DNA of 64,000 nt from Coprinellus micaceus (lineage: Eukaryota > Basidiomycota > Agaricomycetes > Agaricales > Psathyrellaceae): contig OX596344.1 in assembly GCA_951394405.1 (NCBI GenBank), positions 2,666,001-2,730,000 of the forward strand, given 5' to 3'. The translations under genes were made by a program, and so were the position numbers. Within the stretch, counting starts at the first letter, position 1; the number at the start of each line of letters is the position of its first letter. Below are positions 46,226-57,739 of this stretch, piece by piece. The notes beneath the pieces are model-generated. The model did no database searches. It saw only the letters and a program-made list of their open reading frames with translations, and was not told the DNA's origin.

Positions 46226-46993
46226 ATGGACGAGAGCTGCAGCAACGCGAAAGGCCTATCTGACAACCTTGGACGGAGCCTCGTCGAGCATCTCTCCGAG
46301 GACGTCGCTTCGGGATCCGAGGCGCAAGGGAATTGCCACAGTCCCTCTGATAAGCCCTCCGCAGGCTCCGTCGCCGCCTGTTCCAGCACCGGTCTTAGCC
46401 TCCCACCTGATCCTCCGTCTCCTCCGAAGTGTTTCGAAAGGACCTCAACTAGTCATGCGTCAAACCTCATCGATGGTCATACTCGCAAGGTCACCAATGC
46501 GGGCAGATCGGGTGTCGTGAGGGACGCGTTGGCCGGTGCGGCTGAGCAGAGGGGCCTTCTCAAAGTCGTTCCCTCGGGACAGGCCTCTGGCACAGATTCT
46601 CCCGAATACACCTTGTCCCGGGTAAAAGGCTTGGAGTTTAGTCTGGTGCGAGAGAACTGTACTGTCCTCAACGCCGCTTACAGCTTCGCACGGGCCGTTC
46701 TAAGGAGGGTCAGCCCAGCGAGACTCTGAGTACACCGTTGGCCGATCCCCGAGGGCCAGAGCCCCTATATTGGAAAGATCGATGCTCCCCAAATAGAAAG
46801 CGCAGAGATCGAAGTCTACCTTACCACGACGTTCGGGTGGACGTACAGCATCGTTGACTCTGTATGCAGGGTTCCTGGAAATTCTGGGTTCATGGTTTGG
46901 GAGAGGGTGTATTACTACTGTGGGGTCGCCTCCGTCGTCTCGCCCGAACGCGTCCCGAGTGAGGACGCGACTTGGAGGGCACAGGAGAATGTA
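46226..46993 (+). pseudogene. GVAS-family gene G5, pseudogene
   Basis: A near-identical duplicate of G4's first two thirds from the ATG at 46226. A TGA at 46727-46729 interrupts 'RVSPARL' (G4 has GGA). The frame then continues through 'VYYYCGVASVVSPERV' (46910-46933) to 'RAQEN' and breaks off where about 670 nt, including the terminal CGVASQ module, has been deleted relative to G4. A stop codon plus a deletion make it dead. Confidence 0.85.
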
Positions 46994-48800
46994 CCTTTGT
47001 ATTTGGACCCCCATCTATCCGTTTAACGAGCGATCCTACAGACATTGACCTTATTACATGTATTCCGAAGTTCGATGCAGGGCAAAGCGGCGAGGAGTGG
47101 TTAGCACACTCTCAACGCCGCATTTTGCCCTACCTTGGGGAACGCGCCCGCTCCACAGGCCATATTTCCGCCGTTCGAGGCGAAGCGATGGCCTCACATG
47201 CGACGCACGCACCACTGATATCGTCATGTGTCAGGTAAGCTTAAATCCAAACCCCTCTCACTCTGGTTCAGCCTCGGCGACGGTGCCGTGCCCGAGCTAG
47301 CCTCCCACCACACCCTTGTTCGTATTACATACTTCATATCTAACAACCTCGTTCCGAAACTGAATTTCCGAGGATGGACTGGCAATTGAATCCGCCCATC
47401 ACCTGCTATCACTCCTCCATCCGTAATAAGACCCTCCATCGTCGGTTTCATTCTGCGAGAGGGCCAGGACTGCGTCATGAAGATACGGCACAGAAGGCGA
47501 GAGAATTACGGGGGTCAAAGGGGAGTGTAGAACTGACCCTCGATGCGGCTCTCGGCCATCGTACGGCACCTCGCAGTGGATGATTGCGTAGAGACCCGTT
47601 GAAATGAGCGAGGAATAGACGAAGAAACGTACTACGAAACGGAGAGATACACCAAATGAAAGGGTGGAAAAATCTCCCCCAGCTCACGCGCCAGTAATCA
47701 CATTCGCCGACTACGCAGCCCGCACGTACGCCCCAGCTGGTAACTCGCACGGGCACCTCACCCATCTATCGAAGGGTTAGGGCACGATGCACGAGGACAT
47801 CGTTGGGGGGCATGCGGGGTGGGCATGACAGTGGTGTGTATTAGCAGTTAGTAGGAGGGACCGATGAGTAGCAAGGAACCCAGGCCGGTGAGGACATATT
47901 CACACCGCTGAACGTTCCCGGCACGCAACACACGAGATCCTCCCAATACCACGCACGTATTCTACTCCTCTGGAGGGCGAGGAGAGAATTGTGGGTGATA
48001 AGGTAAGAGGGTTTGAAGCGTGCGTGAGAGGGTAGCGGGTCGAAGAGGCACTGAGACGACGCAGGCAGTCGAGAGCTGCATTCGAGCGGACACCCGCTGA
48101 AGGCCAAGAGATGTGTGTGGTGAAGCCTACAATACGTATCGCGTCCACCAAGCTGGGAAGCCTGTCATGTGTCAACTGTTCTCCAACTCGCGCGCATCCC
48201 ATTCCATTGAAAACAAAGAAGGGCGGGGTAGGGGCGAGGTGTGAGGAAAGGCGGTTGGATGACATAGGCGAGGCTGTCAAGCCCACAGTGGCAAGAACCA
48301 TAAAGGGATCTATCAGAGGCACATCACACCTGGCGAGCCCGCGCGGGGACGTGTTGGTTACAAACCTTGGTGCACGTACCCCCTGCAATTTGCGAGGTTC
48401 CAGTAAAGAAAGGTCTCACAAACGGTTGCCATCGCGGGGTTCTGGGTGTGGAGGATACGTCGCCGTAGATCGATCGTCGATAGGCGAAGATTCAGACGTA
48501 CTGTATGTAGTGTTGAGTGAGGAAACCTGGGAGCCAAGCCAGAGTAGGAGACCAAACGCATCGATTGTCCCGGCCACTCCGCACGCCTGGCCAGTACAAA
48601 TCCAGATACCCGAGTCGGTCCTTGAAATCAAGGATACGATTCAAGTGGCCCGACTGAAGGGAACGGGGTATGCTGGGATCGGGTGTGGGGATGCCAATGG
48701 TACGCGAGGAGTGGGTCTCTCTCTGTGGAGTGAGAAATTATCGGCCAGTATGCGTGATTGAACAATGGGCGAGAGGGCGGGTACCAGGGAGCGAAACGAG
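46994..48800. repeat. Segmental duplication, copy B (pairs with 33668-34286 and 35363-36150)
   Basis: Continues the homology with copy A without the 1,069-bp insertion: the single ACCCATC at about 47760-47767 is the empty site. No supported gene. The plus frame 48111-48761 is open but unsupported. Confidence 0.7.
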
Positions 48801-48801
48801 C

Positions 48802-48818
48802 TCATTGATGGTCGATGA
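48802..48818. repeat. U-unit palindrome, copy 6
   Basis: TCATTGATGGTCGATGA, about 450 nt upstream of the FKBP start at 49265. Confidence 0.7.
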
Positions 48819-49264
48819 ACGAACGAAAGAGGCGGAGGCGGAAAGCTGAGCCGCCAATGCCGGCGGCCCCGGACCCAAGCACGACCAAGCATCGACATAA
48901 CCTTTGCCGAGCCCTAACCCTACTCATCATTCGCCCCTATCGCTCGATCTTGCTTCCCGCCACATACCACCATATTCTCCACCTTCCCTCCTCTCGAATC
49001 ATCCTTCAAACCGAACTCAAGCTGCAATATAATGAGAGGCGCACGAACGGAGGGCGCGGAGCCACGTACGCGCACACGTCACAATGCTTCGATCAAGGGG
49101 GAGAAGTGGGGAGGGTGTGCAGCCGAGGCTTGAGCGACGTTTATCCAAGCGTGTACATTATCGCGATGCGGGCCTTCCAGCTCATTTCTCGACTTGATCG
49201 CCCCTGGACGCCTGATCACTGCCTCTGACGCTACAACCCGATCGTAGCCTGAACATCGGTCAAG

Positions 49265-51466
49265 ATGAAGTCCCTCATCCCCGTCGTCCTCGCCCTCTTC
49301 ATCACCCTACTTTCCCTCTCCGTCGAAGCCAAGAAGGGGGATTCCGCGACCGGCCCACCGAAGAGGCTGAAAGTCGAGACGACGTACACGCCCGCGAATT
49401 GTAATAGGAAGAGCAGGAAGAGCAAGGCTGGGGATCGGTTGAAGGTCAATTACGTGCGTATCTACTCTTCCGGTCCTCGTCTGCTCTTCATCGTACGCGA
49501 GGTACTCACTGAGAGATCCAGAGTGGCGTATTCTGGAAAGACCAAGACACGATCATCGACTCGAACTTCAAGTCCGGCAAGCCCTACGAGTTCAACCTCG
49601 GTCTAGGCCAAGTAATTGCAGGCTGGGACCGCGGGTTGACGAAGATGTGTGTGGGCGAGAAGCGCGTGCTTACGATCCCGGGGGGTCAGACGAATCGTAC
49701 GTAGTGCTTCCCTTGCCATTTTCTTCCTTCCGTCCTTTCCTTCCATACGGGATGCTTTCGAGCGACTGCGGCCACGCCCAGCTCCCCGTCCCCGACCTCA
49801 TCCCCGCCTTCGTCGTCGCTCCGCCCTCCGTTACGATGGATCCTCCGTTTTCACTCTGCCAGCCCTAGAGTTTCCTGGGCGCTGGGGGTTGGAAAGGATC
49901 CCTAGTTCCATGAACAGGGGTGGATTCAACGTTCGAGAGCAAGGGATGGGAGGAAAGTTGAGGAGAAAGGGTTCTCCCTACCCCGTTTCCGCTTCGGATA
50001 TGCGTTCCGTGATTCGTTCTTTCGTTTCGTGCTTTCTTTGACCTGCTGTGCTTTTGACACACACACACACCTCGGTTATCCCTCACCATTCGTTCCACGA
50101 TAAACACTGCCCCCACCGTCGTCACCGTTCGATTCATCTTTACGATTGTGGGGCGGGTAGGGTGATACCCCTTCCTTCCAGTTTTATGGTGTTCCAAGTC
50201 TTACCCCAGCCTCGTTTCCTCCTTCGTGACCGTCGCCGTCGTCGTTTCACTGGTGACATCGAGTCGTGGACCTAGCTTTCCTCTGGTCGCTCGATTATTC
50301 TCGGGTGTACGGGGAAGTATAGTTCCAACATTGTGTTCAGACCAGTGGATCGATCGACAGGAAAGGAGCGGGGTGAGGAGGGGAAGGGGCCGTGGGCCGT
50401 GTAGGGGGCGAAGCGGGTTGGTTGTTCTGCGTTCGTTCATTCTCGCGACTACTTTGCGTTCATTTCGTCCTGCATAGCCCAACGAAGAGCTGTCGCTGTG
50501 GTCCCCATCGATCGTCGTCGTCGTTCCACCCTCCTTTACTGGGCAGGCACATCGCACCTGTTCCCGTTCGCTCGTGAGGATGACGCGAGCGAAGGGTTGG
50601 TCACGGTGTCTTGGATATAGTATCTAAGGGTGGATCGGTCGGTTCGGCAGTGAAAGGCGTATCTTCGTGTTTACGTTTTTTTCTCGTTTACTTTTCTCCG
50701 TTTCTCCTTTTTGTTTTCCACTTTCTTTCGACGATTTCGCCCATCGCTCCTGATCCCGTATCCTCGGCTCCTGCACCCCCGAGCCGATCCGCTCCATTCA
50801 TCATCGAAGCCCAGGCGTTCACACCTTCTGGGTCAGCGAGTCGTCCTCGTTGAACTGGGGGTGTTGGGCTTTGGATCGTCTGGAATTTTGGAGTGGATCG
50901 AGTTTCAGTGTGCTTGAAAATGGGGCCGGGTTGGTTAGAGGGGTGGCGTTCTCCGGCTACGTTATCTTCCTTGTTTCTTCGTTTATCTTTCCAGCTTCCT
51001 CGTTTATCTTTCTCGTCTTCCCCTTTTCTTGCTTCGCTCTCCCGCGCCTCTGCATGCACAACCTCGATTACTGTACCCTCGAGCCGTTCCGCACCGTACG
51101 TTGAAGACTCGAAGCCTAAACGTTCTCCGGCCGGCGAGTCATCCTCGTTGGACTGGGGGCCTTACACTATGTGTCTGTGACAATGGTGTGGATCGAGCTT
51201 GACTGTGCTTGAAAGTTGGGTCGTGTTAGCTCTCGGAGTCAGCATCCGCTTTACTATATCTCTTGTTCCAGTTTCCTCGTTTCCTCGTTTCGCGCTTTTC
51301 TTCTCCTCTTGCCGTCATCCATCCAATATCTATATATCTTTGAGACGTGGAACTAACTCAATTTTTCCTTTGTACAGAGGGCGAAGCGCTCATTTACGAC
51401 GTCGAGGTTGTGGGCATCGATACGGCGCCGGCGAGTAAGAGTTCGCCTGGGGCGGCGAAGAAATAA
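49265..51466 (+). CDS. FKBP-type peptidyl-prolyl isomerase, secreted/ER type (U6), 150 aa
   Basis: Exons 49265-49453, 49522-49696 and 51378-51466 join in frame and give 150 residues. Residues 1-22 ([22 protein letters not shown]) are a signal peptide. The FKBP domain follows: '[20 protein letters not shown]', '[19 protein letters not shown]', '[14 protein letters not shown]' and '[13 protein letters not shown]'; the tail is '[11 protein letters not shown]'. Family members catalyse cis-trans isomerisation of prolyl bonds. Conserved ligand-pocket positions Tyr, Asp, Phe, Val-Ile and Trp are visible, but the segment that normally carries Tyr-Gly, His and Ile-Pro-Pro between 'TIP' and the last strand is absent in this spliced form. 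Either a small exon hides in the 1,681-nt last intron, or the enzyme is altered or inactive. It is the only U copy with all other exons undamaged. No HDEL-type ending. Confidence 0.72.
50057..50070. repeat. (AC)n microsatellite
   Basis: A run of AC dinucleotides inside the long last intron of the U6 FKBP gene. Confidence 0.7.
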
Positions 51467-52060
51467 AACCCTCGGGGGTCACCCCTCTATTGTCAATATT
51501 CACCTACTCGGCGGATTTCCCTTTCGGATTCGACATTTCTATTCGTACCTCGCTTCACCCTGGATCTCCTTCGTAGAGCACCTTTTGTACGCATATTGTT
51601 CTTCAATTCTCGTATAGCCACAAGCGCTGCCCGTTGCATCTTAATGCCTATTTGGATTCGCCGTACGAGTAGACTGGCTGGCCGCGTAAACCCCTTTTCC
51701 GGACCCTCCGCCTTCTGGCTTTATCGGCTTCCTTGGCCTCGCTCGAAGCTCGGGGTTGAGCCCTTCAAACTGCGTTCTTCCATGTCTTCATTGAGAGGGA
51801 TTCGGTGAGTGCTTCGACACCCTACTTGAGCTCAGACTGATGTTATTTTTAGACCATATACGGTCCTCGGGGCAGAAGGTGTTAGAAGTACCTCTGCAAG
51901 GCCCCAGAATGCGTTGACAGACTAAACCTCGGTTATATCCTACATAGAGGTGCTCTGCCGTCGCTGGTGCCGCTTGATGGGTCTATTCATATGCTCGACG
52001 TTGAGATGTGGGACTTCCCCTGCCTTCGTCGTGTGTCTTCTTCTGGGTATCCTCACAGCG
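51467..52060. other. Intergenic between FKBP and DUF1996 genes
   Basis: A plus frame 51596-51808 ends at a GTGAGT donor-like site but has no supported start or partner exon. Nothing else seen. Confidence 0.4.
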
Positions 52061-52068
52061 TCGATTCA

Positions 52069-52075
52069 TTTATAG
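52069..52075 (+). promoter_or_regulatory. TATA-like box (TTTATAG)
   Basis: TTTATAGG about 70 nt upstream of the ATG at 52141. Confidence 0.45.
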
Positions 52076-52140
52076 GGATCGACCGACGGGTTCCGTTTTT
52101 TTCTCTTCCATTCACCCTGCTAACCGCCCCTCCAGGTACG

Positions 52141-53596
52141 ATGAAGAGTCTTACGGTTCTCCTGGGAGTTGTGGTCTTCGCTACGACTCGAGCAAGCGCT
52201 CTGTTGCGATTTGCGTGTTCCCAGCTCGTGATCGAGCGTTTCGATCCGTACGTTCTTCCCTTTCTCCTCTTCCCCGCCCCCTCTCTTTCCTCAGATTTTC
52301 TCAGCTCTATCTTTCATCAACCTCTCCCATACATCTTCTGCTACCACATACGCTGACATACTCAATCCAGGCTCGTCACCCCAGGCATCGTCTCCCCGCA
52401 CCTCCACCAAATCGTCGGAGGCAACGCTTTCAACCTAAGCATGGACCCCTCGCTCGACCTTCCCTCGCTCTCGACATGTACATCGTGCACGTTCACGGAG
52501 GACTTTAGCAATTATTGGACTGCGGTTTTGTTCTTCCGGCATGCGAATGGGACGTTCGAACGGGTGCGTGGTTTCGTCGTTCTGGTTTTGGGTTTCGACG
52601 CCCGAGAGCAAGGGTGGGAGAGAAACTGACGATGGAATCGGTCACTGGCAATAGGTGCCTCAAATCCCCGAGCAGCTCATCGGACCCGCCAATGGAGGTA
52701 TAACCGTATACTACTCCCAACCTCCAGGTGGTGAGAAGGTCACCGCGTTCAAGAAAGGGTTTAGGATGATCGTTGGAGACCCCCTCATCCGCTTGCTGAA
52801 TTCTTCGTCACAGGAAACAGCGAACTTGAATTACAGGTGGGTACGCATCAACGTTCTCGATCCAATTTCCATCCGTACAAGACCATCCCCTTACGCATAC
52901 TCCGGAGCATGAAAGGCTGATCGGTAGACGCATAGGTGTCTTGCTGCAGACGACTCCAATGGCGGTCCTGTCGCTGCTCCGGGTACATCGTCCAAGGGGC
53001 TGACGTTCGAAGACTGGAGCAAGTGTCCTGGGGGTTTGAGGAGTGAGATTACGTTCCCAAGCTGCTGGGATGGGGTGAGTCTCGACACCCCCGATCACAA
53101 ATCCCACATGCGCTACTCGAGTGGAGGGAGATGCCCCTCGACACACCCCGTCGCCGTGCCGAGTATATTCCTCGAGATCGTGTGGGACACCGCGAAGTTC
53201 GCACCGTTGATCGAGGCGGGCAGAACGGAGAGCCCGTTCCTCTGGAGTATGGGTGACCCGTACGTTCATTATATCCCTTTCACCACTCCAAGATTCCTGA
53301 AAGTAATAAATGACTCTAGAACCGGCTACGGTGTCCACGGCGACTACGTCTTTGGATGGCAAGGCGACTCCCTCCAACGCGCCATGGACACTTGCCTCTC
53401 ATATGGAGGTCCATGTCCTACTCTCAAGACCCAGACAATCCAACAGGCGAATACATGCCAACAGCGAGTTCGAGTCAAGGAGCCATTTGACGGAGCGCTA
53501 ATGGAACTTCCGGGGTGTAACCCTGTCCAAGCGGGCCCGGCACAGGCGACGATGGTCCCCCCGGAGAAGTGTGGCGCGACGAAGGATTGGGATTGA
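52141..53596 (+). CDS. DUF1996-domain secreted protein, 5 exons, intact, 360 aa
   Basis: Exons 52141-52247, 52371-52563, 52655-52836, 52936-53259 and 53320-53596 give 360 residues with no frame problem; introns are 123, 91, 99 and 60 nt. Residues 1-20 (MKSLTVLLGVVVFATTRASA) form a signal peptide. The DUF1996 hallmarks follow in order: 'RFDPLVTPGIVSPHLHQIVG' (about 34-52) with 'GGNAF', 'CTSCTFTEDFSNYWTAVLFF', 'GPANGGITVYY', 'KGFRMIVGDP', 'CPGGLRSEITFPSCWDG', 'DHKSHMRYSSGGRCPSTHPV' and 'GYGVHGDYVFGWQ'. Cys-rich, with a short C-terminal tail of 'CGATKDWD'. The domain occurs widely in secreted fungal proteins and its biochemical role is unknown. The start is fixed by the signal peptide. Confidence 0.92.
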
Positions 53597-53599
53597 GAA

Positions 53600-54690
53600 G
53601 AGGTTGAGGTTAAAGTGGCAGGTGTAATGGGGGTGTTTAAATTATCGCCTCGTAGGAGGGAGGTATTACGGGTATATGTGGTAGTATTGAGAAGTGGGGA
53701 AACGAAAGGTGAATCCGATTCAAGAGTACATGGTTCGGGTCCGGCATTCTGACGGCCTCAAAGCGACCACGCTTGGGTCGTAGGGCATTGGCCTCCCCTA
53801 AATATATGATCCTCTCCGACTCAAGTCCTCCTCCATCTCCGCATTTCCTCTCTGAAAACACATGCAGTCATTTTCAGGTACTCTCGGGGCATCTGCAGAG
53901 CCATCTCCCAAACCGCGCTGGATACACCAGGTGGGCACGGTGCCCGGATGTAGTCGTCTGCTCTAGAAGCATCGACTGCACTCCCATGGGCGGGAAATAG
54001 ACGAACGATGGCGTCAAGTAATAACCCAGCCTGCGCCATGGCCGGCCACGGGAGCGCTGGATCGCCGACGATGATATGTGGAGCGGCGGAGGCGCATGGG
54101 TTGGGGTCGGCGGGGCCCTCGGTGTTCTGTACCGTGTGGGGAGAGGTGGCACGCTGCGACGTGGGGTCCTCGGTGGGGGGGCGCGTCGAGGTGCTGGGCA
54201 AGATTAGCTTGGGACATTGGTGGGCTCTGTGCATTGGCAATGATGTTATCGTTCATGACCTCTGTAGAGAAGAATAGGGCGAGCCAACAGGGAATGGGTG
54301 CTTGAGTACTGGATCATACCTACGACAAGTAGGGAAGAGGGGAGGAAAGTCAAAATGTATAACTGTGTCTGTTGTTTGGTTCGAGGTGAATTTAAGTGCT
54401 GGCAGGGCGGTGTGGCGAGGCCGACGATTTATGACAGGTGTCAAGGCTTAGGCGCCTATCGGTGATTGACCGCAATATCCTCTCAAAGAGTGGGCAGCAG
54501 TTCAGATCGGTTATGACGTCGATCTATATCTATCTTAAGCTAGTATACATCCAATATTCATCAAATTCACTAGCACCTACTACTTACTAGTACACAGCGG
54601 TCATACAAAAGCAGTCATATCGATACAGTACATGGGCTACGGGCACATAGAGCAACACGCCAGACAGAGAGACCGAAATTTGCCGTATTG
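53600..54690. other. Intergenic with weak minus-strand frame 53821-54240
   Basis: The minus frame 54240-53821 ends with 'SAVWEMALQMPREYLKMTA' and has acceptable composition. A plus frame at 54008-54277 overlaps it. Neither has splice, promoter or domain support. Confidence 0.3.
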
Positions 54691-54698
54691 TTTTCCGC

Positions 54699-55398
54699 TT
54701 AGCCAGAGAAGTAGAGGGTCTTGTTATCGAGCTTCTCAACGTTTCCGATGTAGGCCCACTGTATTCGGTACGATGATCGTCAGGAATGCCATTCAGAGGG
54801 AAGGATGGACGTCGAGTCTTACGTTGATGAATCCACCGTCGCCGTTGAGGGTGAATACTCCTGATTTAACCCAGTAGAGCTCGTATCTGCAAGGTGAATC
54901 AGAACGTGGTCACCAGGAATTTCGTATGGGAGTCTTTGGGAGGCGACTTACCCGACGGTTCCAGGACCGTAGACATCGAGCTCGTAGTGCCAGTGCTCCC
55001 AGTCAATACCACGGGCGCCCATCCAGAGGTAGGAGTGGGCAGGGTGGCAGATGATCCAGTTGAATTTGCCCCACTTCTTCCTGCAGTACCCGACCGTCTC
55101 TTTGGCAAAAAGATCGCGGTTCCACTATCAGATGGTCACGTTAGCTAGCCATTTATCCTGGACATGTATCGATGCCACAAACGTCGCACGAGCTCGCGAC
55201 GGCATCGCAAGTGCTTCCCATAACGGCGCGAAGCTCAGAGGCGTTCATCCTCGGGGTCGGCTCGGCCTGGGCGTTGGGGTCTTTGGCGGTGATCTCGTCG
55301 GTATGGGTGCTTCCGGGGGCGACATAGCCATCGTCCCCTTCGACAGGCTTGGTAGGTGGGTGGTAGTTGCCAGTTTGTTCGTTGGAGTAGTCAGCCAT
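54699..55398 (-). CDS. FNWIICH-family protein, 4 exons, 170 aa, copy 1
   Basis: Exons 55398-55183, 55124-54952, 54886-54823 and 54758-54699 give 170 residues starting MADYSNEQTGNYHPP. The N-terminal 70 residues are low-complexity and acidic with a 'SSCD' Cys patch. The conserved part runs from 'RKKWGKFNWIICHPAHSY' through 'HYELDVYGPGTVGYELYWV' and 'GVFTLNGDGGFINWAYIG' to the end. Intron positions and phases 2 and 3 are identical to the paralog at 57058, and exon 3 is 64 nt in both. No signal peptide. A beta-rich small fold is likely. I do not recognise the family. Transcribed away from its paralog. Confidence 0.8.
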
Positions 55399-55459
55399 TG
55401 TATGTTTGCGATGTTCGAAGTAGACTCGAGTTCTGAAGTACCCGGTCTCGCATTAGTAC

Positions 55460-55467
55460 CTTTTATA
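55460..55467 (-). promoter_or_regulatory. TATA box (TATAAAAG) of FNWIICH copy 1
   Basis: Minus-strand TATAAAAGG, 62 nt upstream of the ATG at 55398. Confidence 0.65.
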
Positions 55468-55479
55468 CAGGCTATAGGG

Positions 55480-56980
55480 TATCTCTGTACGCCGTACATG
55501 CCAAATACTTACAATGGCCGTCGATAGGGGGGCATTCCATACAGTGCTCCGGTTTCGTGATAGTCCCGAACTCGTGGAAGTCATCTTTACGACATCGTTG
55601 GCGCCTCTTCCTGGGCTTCTGGAGTCCAGACTACCATTCACCCAAGTATCAGGCCTCGGAGGGGCGAATTAACGATTGCCACCAAGAAATAACCTTATCG
55701 GGTCGTGCTTCCTTCTCCACAAGCCGACGGAAATCGGGATTTCCCAACGACCTGATTGGGTACGAAGACGCGAGTTGATTAGTCTCTCACCGGTGTCGAT
55801 CAGGCACCGAGCCATATTGCCTGCCTCCTTGACAGTGTTTCTGTGGGACAGGAGACGAAAGACCGACGAATAAAGGTTGACTTCTAGACCTTAGCTCGAT
55901 ATTTAGGTCGGACGCGGGATAAGTATGTTGTGGGACGAACGCTGGTGACGCATGAGCTCGGTCATCAGAGTTACTGGTACACCCAATCAATGAGAGAAGA
56001 AGCGATCTTGAGAAGGCGTCCATGTAAAGGAGTAGGCGTTAGAAGACTGCGATTAAGTCGCTTTGGCCTAACCTCCGTATCTGTATGACCCTTCCATTCG
56101 CATCCACTGAATGAATGTGACTTCCAAATTCAATCATATTCTAGAGAAGTCGAGGAGCAGACTTATTCGCAGTGCGCACGTTGCTAGTGATGTGCACCAT
56201 TCGTACATAATGAGCGTCCTTCGGAAGCTGGAATGGGGCTTCGCAAGATCAGGGGCGGCGGAGGACAAGGCTGCGCTGTGCATGCTCGCTGGGGCTGAAT
56301 TTTGAAGACCGGAATACCGTTCCGGAGTGCAAGGTTTCCAGAATCGCAGGGCTCAGATAATTTGCGGGGTCGACGGCTTATGCCCTTTCCCTTGAGTTGA
56401 ACCCTCGGAGTGCCATAGCCCCGTCGTCCTTTCTTGGGAGCCTGAGGAAGCATGCATCAATATATTGGAGCTGGTCTCTAGGAGAACCTTTGTAGATACA
56501 GATATAAATAATAGGTCTCTCGGATTGAGTAAGGGAAGAAACGGTGCTCCAAAGCACCGGAAAACAACATGGGATGGTGCTGGTCAGCCACTAGTAAGAA
56601 GTCGGGTCTCGGTAGTTCCTGCTTATCTATGGACTCCTAAGACCCAACATATCCGGGGAGATGTGGATAAGAAGTCGAAGGACATTCGGAATGACTTCAC
56701 GCCTGACTCTTTGTTGTGGTGAGTCGTCATTTCGAGGGGAATCGGAGACACGGACATTCATTGGAGACGGCCAAGTAGCGAAGGGTTGCGTCAGACAAAC
56801 GTCTTCTCCAATACGGAAGGCTTTCTATACCGGTTCTCGGAAGCATGGGTCTCGACCAGAAGTGCTTATTCAGCTCTCCGGAGAGAGACAGGCGGCGGAT
56901 GTAGGAAACGCAGGCGAGTTAGCGCATCCTGTTACCTCCGAGCTCCTATGTCACAGGGATCTGAGAAACCCGCTAGCGTT
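55480..56980. other. Shared intergenic region of the FNWIICH pair
   Basis: 1.5 kb with no supportable gene. The minus frame 56023-55787 has a hydrophobic start but no other evidence. Confidence 0.45.
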
Positions 56981-56986
56981 CTGGAA

Positions 56987-56994
56987 TATAAAAG
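56987..56994 (+). promoter_or_regulatory. TATA box (TATAAAAG) of FNWIICH copy 2
   Basis: AATATAAAAGCC, 71 nt upstream of the ATG at 57058. Confidence 0.7.
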
Positions 56995-57057
56995 CCAGCA
57001 CCCATCCTCCTCACTCCACAGCACTGTTCACCACACCAAGCAAGCACCTAGATCAGC

Positions 57058-57739
57058 ATGTCTTCTTCGAACGACCAGCCTGTTGAGTACCTTCCTGACC
57101 TTCCCGCCAATGACGGGCGCGTCGACCCTCCTGAGCTCCCCGAGGGCTACACTAAGCCCAGGGGTTATGGGGACGACGGTGAGATCGGTGAAGCCCTCGG
57201 CAAAGTCCTCTACGAGATCTGGAGGGGAATCATGGACGGCGTGTCCAAGGACGACCAGGTATGATAACCCACTCACTGGTCGTATTCGTGCCAACTAACG
57301 CCCCTATTTATTCAGGGCCGCGGTCAGTTCACTAGGCGAATGGTTTCCGCGATGCACGATGTCTGGCCCGAGTTTAACTGGATCATTTGCCACACCGCTC
57401 ACACGAAGTCTTTCAACGGCAAGTACCCAGACGACTACGGGCAGGGCCACGGAGACTTTGACCTCTCGATCGGAGGTGTTGTCGGGTAAGGGGGCTTCTA
57501 CTTATCCTACTTCATAAGTTGCTCACAATGCCCATCTTTGTTTAGGTACGAGATTTACTACTGCCGAACGGGCATCTTTGTCCTTCACGGCGATGGAGGC
57601 TGGAAGAACGTAAGTCAACTCCTCCGCGTGATCTGGAACGGAATTCATGCTAACGTTGGGATACAATCGTTCGAAGTGGGCTTGGATTGGGAGTAACGTC
57701 AGCCAGTCGAGCGATGGAAGGATTGTCATGTTCAACTGA
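57058..57739 (+). CDS. FNWIICH-family protein, 4 exons, 165 aa, copy 2
   Basis: Exons 57058-57258, 57316-57485, 57546-57609 and 57677-57739 give 165 residues starting MSSSNDQPVEYLPDLP. The last acceptor is GAAG, preceded by a TGCTAAC branch point. The conserved part is 'FTRRMVSAMHDVWPEFNWII', 'CHTAHTKSF', 'FDLSIGGVVGYEIYYCRTG', 'FVLHGDGGWKNWAWIG' and 'SSDGRIVMFN'. This parallels copy 1 at 54699 (FNWIICHPAH, GYELYW, LNGDGG, WAYIG) with the same exon plan. The N-terminal region differs and includes a helix 'EIGEALGKVLYEIWRGI'. No signal peptide; cytosolic location likely; function unknown. Confidence 0.82.

Noticed and set aside
48111..48761. Plus-strand 216-codon frame
   Set aside because: Lies in duplicated U6 upstream sequence; no ATG context, domain or conservation with the sister block.
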